A stretch of DNA of 9,607 bases from Planctomycetota bacterium (GTDB taxonomy: Bacteria; Planctomycetota; Planctomycetia; Pirellulales; Pirellulaceae): contig JAJRVM010000259.1 of the NCBI GenBank assembly GCA_024277285.1, forward strand, positions 1-9,607, in the 5' to 3' direction. This document shows, in pieces, positions 1 through 4,915 of the stretch (its first letter is position 1; every line of letters starts with the position of its first letter). The notes under the pieces were generated by a model. The model searched no databases, was not told the DNA's origin, and was given only the letters and a program-made list of their open reading frames with translations. A program made the translations under genes and the position numbers.

Positions 1-365
1 GCAGCAACGTCATTCACATGCCTCGATTGACGTAACTCCTTACCCTGAAAGAAACAGTGCCATTCGAGGCAGGCGTCGTTTCCTACGGATCCCGGGAACA
101 GAAGAGCGGGAAGCGGAGGCTGACGAAGCGGATGTGGCGTCAAAAGAACTGCGGCGCGGGGTGTGCGTGTGCCACTGCATGCGCGAACGCATTCGCAATC
201 CCGATCGATTTGGCACTGCTAAACGCTTAACGAACACGCCGACAGTAACTGCACGCAGTGCGAACCGGCGAACCGCTTTCCATCTTGCAGCTCATACTGG
301 ATACGGCTAGATTCTACCTAGTGGCGTTGGTGCCGCGGCAAAATCAACCTGGAGCTCAGCCAACA
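1..365. other. Upstream region without a convincing gene
   Basis: No recognisable gene lies here. One + strand frame is open from base 2 to a TAG at 308-310 (102 codons running in from the left edge). It could be the tail of a gene starting outside the window, but its translation is Arg-rich, resembles no family I know, and its codon third positions show no clear bias. A 65-codon minus-strand frame (237-40) is equally unconvincing. An 8-bp inverted repeat TGCCTCGA/TCGAGGCA sits at 19-26 and 64-71. The right part probably holds the promoter and leader of the P-II gene. Confidence 0.4.
285..313 (+). promoter_or_regulatory. Possible sigma70-type promoter of the P-II gene
   Basis: TTGCAG (285-290) and TAGATT (308-313) are separated by 17 bp, giving 3/6 and 4/6 matches to the -35 and -10 consensus. 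It would leave a leader of about 45 nt before the ATG at 366. The match is weak and unsupported by other evidence. Confidence 0.25.
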
Positions 366-713
366 ATGAAACTGATCATTGCGATAGTCCAACCGAGTCG
401 CCTCGAGGCAGTCAAAGCAGCACTCACGGAAGTGGAAGTCTTTCGCTTGACGGTCATGGATTGTCAGGGATTTGGGCGCCAACGTGGGCAGACAGAGGTT
501 TACCGTGGTCACGAATTCACGATCAATTTGTTGCGTAAGGTACAGCTGCAAATCGCCGTGAACGACGAGTTTGTCGAACCGACGATCAACGCCATCTTGA
601 AGGGCGGTCGGACAGGTGAAAAGGGCGAACTTGGCGATGGCAAGATCTTCGTGCTGCCGATGGAAGACTGCCTGCGCATTCGCACCGGTGAACGCGGCAC
701 GGAAGCGATCTGA
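366..713 (+). CDS. glnB: P-II family nitrogen regulatory protein (GlnB/GlnK type)
   Basis: A small trimeric cytosolic signalling protein that senses ATP/ADP and 2-oxoglutarate and controls nitrogen targets. The 115-residue product aligns with E. coli GlnB (112) almost end to end. G35-F-G-R-Q39, T43-E-V-Y46-R-G, K58, G90-D-G-K93-I-F-V and R104-I-R-T-G-E are visible, so the nucleotide and 2-oxoglutarate sites (Q39, K58, K93 region) look intact. Two things are odd. T-loop residue 51, the tyrosine uridylylated in proteobacteria, is Phe (TTC, 516-518). Also, three residues are inserted between T83-G and G90-D-G-K. The ATG at 366 is preferred over an in-frame GTG at 258 because homology begins at MKLIIAIVQP and GGAG (351-354) lies upstream. 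No amtB or glnA is adjacent on the right; the next gene, tatC, is convergent. The GlnB versus GlnK choice is arbitrary here. Confidence 0.93.
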   Translation: MKLIIAIVQPSRLEAVKAALTEVEVFRLTVMDCQGFGRQRGQTEVYRGHEFTINLLRKVQLQIAVNDEFVEPTINAILKGGRTGEKGELGDGKIFVLPMEDCLRIRTGERGTEAI

Positions 714-815
714 GCCGAGTCGCTCGCCAGTGAAGACCCGGTCAGCAAACAGGCGTTTTGCCACCCGCACGCGTCTTGCCACCGGCCCAACGCATGGTCG
801 GCAATGCGCATCCGC

Positions 816-1844
816 TTATGGATCGTACGGTTCGGTAAACGGATTGCGTCCACGTGGCATCCACTGGGCCATGGCGACACCGATAAAATAGAGCGCCGTC
901 AACGGCGCCGCCATCAACACCATGCTCATCGGATCAGCCGGTGTCAAGAACATGGATAGCACGAAAATCACCAAGACAGCAATTCTCCATTTTTCCAGAT
1001 AAGCTTTGATCGAAAAGACACCGATTCGGTTCAGGAAGAACATGACCAGCGGCAGTTGAAAGGCGATGCCGAAACCCAACGGCAGAATCAGCACGAACCC
1101 AATCCATTCGCTGATGCGCGGATCGGTTTGGATATCGAGCGTTCGATTGAATTGGAACAAGAATTTCAAGACATATCGAAACACGACGAAGAACGCCATC
1201 GCCGCTCCAGTCCAAAACAGGACCAGACTGATGGGCAAGAACAAGAAAACGTACTTTTTCTCATGAGGATAGAGGCCCGCCGCGACAAACGACCAAATCT
1301 GCCAGAAGATGTACGGGCTGACCAGCAGCATCCCCGCAAAGAACCCGGCTTTGACCCAGATCATAAACGGTTCCTGCACTCCGAGCGATTGTACGTCGGC
1401 GTGTGATTGCCGCCAGATTCGCGTCTTGACCATGCGTTGCGAAGGCATCGGCAACGGCAAGTTGGCAACGTCAAAGTCGGTCGATATCGCGTTGAAGTCG
1501 TCTCCGCTACTGCCAGCAATCCGCTCTAATTCGGACTGTTCGATATAGACCTCTTCAAACACGAGTCGTTCGCGTTTCATGAAATCCTTGAGCTCTTTGG
1601 AAACCTCACCGTCGTACGACTTGGCGATTTGTTCTTCGGCCAGCGCCTCGTAGTGAGCCTCCAAGGCGTTGGTCAGCGGCGTCTTGATCCAGTGAACCAC
1701 ATATTTGGCTCCGGCCAGCCCGACAATGAAGCCAATGACCAGCGCAATGAGCGATTTGAATAGCACCACACGCAACTCGTCGAGGTGCTCGCCGAACGTC
1801 ATCGTGCTGGCTTCAAAAAGATCTCTTTCAGGGTTTTTCGCCAT
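816..1844 (-). CDS. tatC: Sec-independent protein translocase subunit TatC
   Basis: The multispanning membrane subunit of the Tat export pathway, which recognises twin-arginine signal peptides on folded proteins. It has 342 residues, against about 250 usually. Landmarks match E. coli TatC: H20-L-D-E-L-R25 before TM1, P56 in the first loop, the SPYIFWQIWSFVAAGLYPHE195 block (E. coli E103 region) and L300-T-P-A-D304 in the last periplasmic loop. Six hydrophobic segments lie near residues 29-50, 165-188, 199-222, 247-271, 287-300 and 306-325. The extra length, about 84 residues, is almost all between TM1 and TM2 (roughly 62-150), a charged, Glu-rich periplasmic insert. The TM4 position that is Glu170 in E. 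coli (FEVP) is Gln263 (FQLP). The start ATG (1844-1842) follows AGGCGG about 9 nt upstream on the minus strand. No tatA or tatB is in the window. Confidence 0.95.
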   Translation of the reverse strand: MAKNPERDLFEASTMTFGEHLDELRVVLFKSLIALVIGFIVGLAGAKYVVHWIKTPLTNALEAHYEALAEEQIAKSYDGEVSKELKDFMKRERLVFEEVYIEQSELERIAGSSGDDFNAISTDFDVANLPLPMPSQRMVKTRIWRQSHADVQSLGVQEPFMIWVKAGFFAGMLLVSPYIFWQIWSFVAAGLYPHEKKYVFLFLPISLVLFWTGAAMAFFVVFRYVLKFLFQFNRTLDIQTDPRISEWIGFVLILPLGFGIAFQLPLVMFFLNRIGVFSIKAYLEKWRIAVLVIFVLSMFLTPADPMSMVLMAAPLTALYFIGVAMAQWMPRGRNPFTEPYDP

Positions 1845-1967
1845 GAGTACGAACCGCCTATCTGATGGAACCTGTTCGTTGGAATCGCGCGTGCGCGCCA
1901 GATACGATGGTCGGTGCGAGCATACACCTTGTCAGCGCCAAGGATCGCAAACCATCGTCAACCAGGA

Positions 1968-1991
1968 CGCTCTGCATCGCAACGCAGAGCG
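1968..1991. repeat. Perfect 8-bp inverted repeat (hairpin or operator)
   Basis: CGCTCTGC (1968-1975) and GCAGAGCG (1984-1991) flank an 8-nt spacer. Two more pairs form past a one-base bulge (GA at 1966-1967 with TC at 1993-1994). There is no T-run on either side, so it is not a typical intrinsic terminator. It lies about 125 bp upstream of tatC and could be a regulator site, but function is unknown. Confidence 0.45.
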
Positions 1992-2252
1992 GTCAGAATC
2001 GTACGGGATGAAGCTGCCGTACCAGGGTGAGTTCGCCAGAGTGCTCGCACTGAGCAACCGGCAACGTGTCTATGATAGCAGGCACCCCACACGGTGGCAA
2101 GAACAGCACGCCTCGAACCAACCAAGACAGAAACGTCCCGGCCCCCAAACACCGAGAACAGGTCACGATTTGTCCAGCGTCCGTCAAGCCCCACCGCGCG
2201 CACACCGCTCGGCCACTTGGGGGGGCCCTGAAAGAGGCCGCAAGAAAAAACT

Positions 2253-2366
2253 AGGCTTCGTTTTAAAACTCGATAGATCCACTGTCCCTGACCGTTTTCT
2301 TCCGGCGGTACTATAAACCTGAAGAGTGCCGACCAAAGCAGAATGGAACGTTTTAAAACAAAGCCT
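2253..2366. repeat. 17-bp near-perfect inverted repeat with GTTTTAAAAC cores
   Basis: The left arm AGGCTTCGTTTTAAAAC (2253-2269) and right arm GTTTTAAAACAAAGCCT (2350-2366) are inverted copies with a single mismatch, 80 bp apart. Each contains the self-complementary GTTTTAAAAC (2260-2269 and 2350-2359), and the two cores are 90 bp apart centre to centre. They bracket a possible promoter for manA. The arms may be operators for one dimeric regulator, or the ends of a small element. Confidence 0.6.
2288..2317 (+). promoter_or_regulatory. Possible promoter of the mannose-6-phosphate isomerase gene
   Basis: CTGACC (2288-2293) and TATAAA (2312-2317) lie 18 bp apart, matching the sigma70 consensus at 4/6 and 5/6. 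Transcription would start near 2324 with a leader of about 165 nt. The placement between two inverted GTTTTAAAAC dyads makes it more plausible, but this is inference. Confidence 0.35.
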
Positions 2367-2487
2367 GGCTTGTGGGCGCGCAGCGGCCAGATAGCAGTGC
2401 AGTTCCATTAGCGGACACCTCCCCCTCGAGCTGGCCCAAGCCTTCAACTGGAGTCCTCCGCGGATTCGAGCAAGGAAAGCAACACCG

Positions 2488-3465
2488 ATGAATGCCGACT
2501 ATCCACTCCGTTTCCAACCCATTCTGCGTCGCTACTTGTGGGGCGGCCGACGGCTCGAGACCGTGTTGGGCATGCAATTGCCGCCGGGCGATGACTATGC
2601 GGAGAGCTGGGAACTGGTCGACCATGGCCAAGATCAGAGCATCGTGACGGCCGGGCCACTCAGCGGAACGTCACTGCACCAGATTGTAAATCAGCTAGGG
2701 CCCGCCCTGCTCGGCCGCCACGCGTCTGAACCCCAGTTCCCGCTGCTGTTCAAGTTCCTCGACGCGCAACGCAACCTATCGGTGCAAGTCCATCCCAACG
2801 ACCAGCAGGCCGCACAGCTGACGCCGCCAGACCACGGCAAAACGGAAGCTTGGATCGTGCTGCACGCCGAGCCCGAAAGCCGCATCTACGCCGGCCTGAA
2901 ACCGGGTGTCGACCGAAACCGGTTGCAACAGGCGATTACCAACGGCACCGCAGAGAATTGCCTTCATGTTGTCCAACCCAACGTGGGAGATTGCCTGCTG
3001 ATTCCCGCCGGCTCGGTACACGCTATTGGCGCCGGCCTGGTGATCGCGGAAATTCAACAGTCAAGCGATACGACGTACCGTTTGTACGATTGGAATCGTA
3101 TCGGCCCCGACGGTCAACCGCGACCGCTGCACGTCCAACAAGCACTGGATGTTATTGACTTCGATCGTGGACCGATTCCCGTTCGCACCCCCGAATCGAC
3201 CGGTGTGGGTCATGTCGAGCGGCTGGCGACCTGCGACAAATTCCTCGTAGACCGGTGGCAATTCAGCTCGGCCAAGTCACTCGGTGGAGACAATCGTTGC
3301 CACCTTCTTGTGCCGCTACAAGGGGAAGTGGCCGTCGAGCGAGATGCGTGCCCCCGTCCGCTGCGAAGCGGCGAGGTTGCATTGCTCCCCGCCGCTGCCG
3401 GTACCGTGCGGCTGGAACCAGCCGGGCCGGTGGCGTTACTCGATATCTACTTGCCATTGCCGTAA
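2488..3465 (+). CDS. manA: Class I (type I) mannose-6-phosphate isomerase, zinc-dependent
   Basis: Interconverts mannose-6-phosphate and fructose-6-phosphate, feeding mannose into glycolysis or supplying GDP-mannose synthesis. The 325-residue length fits the short Bacillus-type ManA/Pmi branch rather than the roughly 390-residue enterobacterial form. A cupin fold is indicated by the zinc ligand motifs Q100-V-H102-P and K118-T-E120-A-W, by Y134-A-G-L-K-P, and by I172-P-A-G-S-V-H178-A-I-G-A-G followed by E188-I-Q-Q-S-S-D-T-T-Y-R198-L-Y-D-W. All four expected metal ligands (Q100, H102, E120, H178) and the active-site Arg (R198) are present. A second, degenerate cupin half occupies about 240-325. 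ATG 2488 is preceded by AAGGA (2472-2476). The gene stands alone, with long gaps on both sides. I see no truncation or frameshift. Confidence 0.93.
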   Translation: MNADYPLRFQPILRRYLWGGRRLETVLGMQLPPGDDYAESWELVDHGQDQSIVTAGPLSGTSLHQIVNQLGPALLGRHASEPQFPLLFKFLDAQRNLSVQVHPNDQQAAQLTPPDHGKTEAWIVLHAEPESRIYAGLKPGVDRNRLQQAITNGTAENCLHVVQPNVGDCLLIPAGSVHAIGAGLVIAEIQQSSDTTYRLYDWNRIGPDGQPRPLHVQQALDVIDFDRGPIPVRTPESTGVGHVERLATCDKFLVDRWQFSSAKSLGGDNRCHLLVPLQGEVAVERDACPRPLRSGEVALLPAAAGTVRLEPAGPVALLDIYLPLP

Positions 3466-3611
3466 CCGTGACGAAGTGATCTGATACCGGCGACGCGAGC
3501 AAGAACTCCGCCCCCGGCGATGGAGCTATTCATCCGCTTTTCGTTCCGCAGGTACTTGGCTTGCACGACGCTGCGGGCAAGCATTTTGCAGTGGCGAGTC
3601 GGGTTATCACG

Positions 3612-3646
3612 GGCAAGAAAACGTGGCGCCACGCGTTTCGCTTGCC
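3612..3646. repeat. Long interrupted hairpin around the palindrome CGTGGCGCCACG
   Basis: The perfect 12-bp palindrome at 3622-3633 extends outward past small bulges: AAA (3619-3621) with TTT (3636-3638), then GGCAAG (3612-3617) with CTTGCC (3641-3646). Almost the whole 35 bases can pair. No T-run follows on either strand, so it may be a processing or protein-binding site rather than an intrinsic terminator of manA. Confidence 0.5.
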
Positions 3647-3877
3647 GGTCATAAGTGGTACGTCAAAACCCGATCACCTTGGCCTTCCTATATTGCCTGA
3701 TTCGTCTCGTCTCCACGCATATTCGTTGCACTTTCGCCAGAGCGAACAGGTTTGCCACTAGTCGCAATGCCCTGCTCAAGATCCCCTGCTGGGGTGTCGA
3801 TGCTGTCGTTGATAGCACTTTGCGCGATCCCCATTTTTGGTCTGGGATCTCGCCTTATGCTGAACGGGCCGGACGCG

Positions 3878-3883
3878 TATAAT
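3878..3883 (+). promoter_or_regulatory. Perfect -10 hexamer upstream of the lipoprotein gene
   Basis: TATAAT matches the sigma70 -10 consensus at all six positions. The best -35 at 17-bp spacing is only TTATGC (3855-3860). The start site would be near 3890, leaving a leader of about 112 nt before ATG 4002. Confidence 0.45.
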
Positions 3884-4001
3884 CCGCCGCCCGCGCGAAT
3901 CGGCAACTTGGCAGAAATGCCTCGGCACACAGGTGCACTTCGTGTGCGCCGCAAGCGGCGATTATCCAGGGACCCCACGGTCAAGGACGAGGTGGACAAC
4001 A

Positions 4002-4253
4002 ATGAAACATGCTTGGAAATTGGCCGTCCTCGTTCTCCTGGTCGCTGGGCTCGTCGGCTGCCGAGCCGATCAATCGCTCCTTAAACCACCGGGATCGGTG
4101 GAAAAACAACGTTTCAATGCAACGATGTTTGATCCATACGCCGACAACGAGATCGGCCCCGAAGTCGTCGGCGGCCGTCCCAAGGATTTCCAGAAGCCGC
4201 TAAGCGATTCGGACCGGAGCCGCCTGTTCCAGAAGATCTCGATTCCTTACTAA
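4002..4253 (+). CDS. Small putative lipoprotein of a planctomycete-like type
   Basis: 83 residues, function unknown. Residues 1-19 form a lipoprotein signal: K2-H3 and K6 give positive charge, 7-18 is hydrophobic, and L17-V-G-C20 fits a lipobox, so C20 should be lipidated and the mature protein (about 64 residues) anchored in a membrane. The mature part is hydrophilic with F43-D-P-Y46, G52-P-E-V-V-G-G-R-P60 and a basic-acidic end. From memory, short proteins with an FDPY...GP...G.RP pattern after a lipid Cys are common in planctomycetes, annotated as membrane or secreted proteins; I could not verify this. The start is strongly supported by GAGGTG (3989-3994) 7 nt before the ATG. An in-frame GTG at 3933 would bury the signal peptide and is rejected. 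Confidence 0.82.
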   Translation: MKHAWKLAVLVLLVAGLVGCRADQSLLKPPGSVEKQRFNATMFDPYADNEIGPEVVGGRPKDFQKPLSDSDRSRLFQKISIPY

Positions 4254-4279
4254 GCGGAAGCCCAATCCCAACGCCGTCC

Positions 4280-4296
4280 GCCGGGCGCGTCCCGGC
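4280..4296 (+). terminator. GC hairpin downstream of the lipoprotein gene
   Basis: GCCGGG (4280-4285), loop CGCGT, CCCGGC (4291-4296): a 6-bp GC stem 27 nt after the stop. No T-run follows, so it is not a classic intrinsic terminator. It is enclosed by an 8-bp inverted repeat CAATCCCA (4263-4270) and TGGGATTG (4326-4333). Confidence 0.35.
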
Positions 4297-4400
4297 CTGG
4301 TCAACAAGTCGAACAATGGGAGCACTGGGATTGCTAAGTCCTCGTTGGTTTGTTGCGCCAGAATCGAGGAAATGTCTGCGAGATAAGCCCCGATAGGAAG

Positions 4401-4492
4401 CTGCTGAAAAAGTCAATTTCCCTACCAAATACGGTATAGCAGCACGACGTGCTTGGACATCATATTGTGGGTCAACCCGACTTTTTCAGTAG
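4401..4492. mobile_element. Solo MITE-like element with IS-type inverted ends
   Basis: CTGCTGAAAAAGTC (4401-4414) and GACTTTTTCAGTAG (4479-4492) are inverted copies: 11 bp are perfect (4404-4414 with 4479-4489) and three outer bases pair with one G-T. The 64-bp interior holds a perfect odd palindrome AGCACGACGTGCT (4441-4453) and no coding capacity. The ends resemble, from memory, terminal repeats of bacterial IS elements, so this may be a nonautonomous or remnant copy. No clear target duplication is visible. The alternative is a transcribed hairpin. Confidence 0.5.
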
Positions 4493-4501
4493 GCTCTGAA
4501 A

Positions 4502-4634
4502 GGCCGCGCTACGGGAAACATCTCGCGCGGCCCTTCAGGCCGCAGGGGTATTTTTCTTGGGGCGGGTTCACCTAGGCCTCCGCCCGCCTTAGGGCGGGCT
4601 CCTAGGCTATCATAGCGCCGGCCTTTCAGGCCGG
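4502..4634. repeat. REP-like cluster of GC-rich hairpins
   Basis: Several stem-loops lie in 133 bp. GGCCGCGC (4502-4509) pairs with GCGCGGCC (4525-4532). GCGGCC-CTTCA-GGCCGC occupies 4527-4543. CCTAGG at 4571-4576 and 4601-4606 encloses GCCCGCC-TTAG-GGCGGGC (4582-4599). CCGGCC-TTTCA-GGCCGG occupies 4618-4634. Two of the hairpins share the design of a 6-bp GC stem with a 5-nt YTTCA loop. The first two stems overlap and are mutually exclusive. The region is non-coding and lies between the lipoprotein gene and the rluB-pyrK unit. It resembles repetitive extragenic palindromes, but copy number elsewhere is unknown. Confidence 0.6.
4527..4555 (+). terminator. Possible intrinsic terminator in the hairpin cluster
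   Basis: The stem GCGGCC-CTTCA-GGCCGC (4527-4543) is followed by AGGGGTATTTTTCTT, with a T-run at 4551-4555. The 7-nt gap between stem and T-run is longer than usual, which lowers confidence. It could end read-through from the lipoprotein gene. Confidence 0.35.
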
Positions 4635-4639
4635 AGCCA

Positions 4640-4665
4640 GTGAAAGAAAAGTCGTGAAAGAAAAG
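4640..4665 (+). repeat. Two copies of the direct repeat GTGAAAGAAAAG
   Basis: The 12-mer occurs exactly at 4640-4651 and 4654-4665 (period 14), directly after the hairpin cluster. Its function is unknown. Confidence 0.5.
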
Positions 4666-4789
4666 CAGCGCAACAAAGGCAGCAACAACGACTTAAGAAA
4701 TTGACCACCCCAGGGGCAAGCCCAGCGGAAAGCCCATTTAGTTCAAGCGGCGCGAAAACGACCGACTGGGCCATCAGCGGCACAACGAC

Positions 4790-4795
4790 TACAAT
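4790..4795 (+). promoter_or_regulatory. Possible -10 element of the rluB-pyrK unit
   Basis: TACAAT (4790-4795) matches the -10 consensus at 5/6. No good -35 lies 16-18 bp upstream. A small hairpin GCTGT-TTCT-ACAGC follows at 4799-4812. The start site would be near 4802, about 114 nt before ATG 4916. Confidence 0.25.
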
Positions 4796-4915
4796 ACGGC
4801 TGTTTCTACAGCTCTATTGGCCGACCTCCACCATCTCTGGAGCCCACCGCAGGTCACCCGGCCAACGGCTGCGCTCTCTTCGATCACACAGACCTATACG
4901 GAACCACCAAGCACC

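Larger units (their letters stand above)
1845..2487. other. Divergent intergenic region between tatC and manA
   Basis: 643 bp lie between the tatC start and the manA start. Open frames here on both strands have no family resemblance and overlap each other, so I leave them out. The region holds a hairpin (1968-1991), a pair of inverted dyads (2253-2366), a possible promoter between them, a G7 run near 2219-2225 and an alternating CG stretch (1886-1898). It should carry the promoters of both flanking genes. Confidence 0.6.
3466..4001. other. Intergenic region between manA and the lipoprotein gene
   Basis: 536 bp with no supported gene. Short overlapping frames on both strands show no family features. 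It holds a weak 6-bp hairpin GCTTGC/GCAAGC (3559-3564 and 3577-3582) followed by ATTTTGC, a stronger dyad at 3612-3646, and a perfect TATAAT at 3878-3883 that probably drives the next gene. Confidence 0.6.

Noticed and set aside
211..227. Possible sigma54 (NtrC-type) promoter before the P-II gene, starting TGGCAC
   Set aside because: The -24 half fits, but the expected TTGC at the -12 position reads AACG, and the nearest GC is one base off the required spacing.
258..365. N-terminal extension of the P-II gene from a GTG
   Set aside because: P-II proteins start at the MK(L/K)I strand; the extra 36 residues match nothing and a ribosome site precedes ATG 366.
1886..1898. Alternating CG stretch that might form Z-DNA
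   Set aside because: Only 13 bp; expected now and then in GC-rich DNA.
1705..2316. 203-codon open frame on the plus strand
   Set aside because: Overlaps the start of tatC antisense and runs through the hairpins; no recognisable domain.
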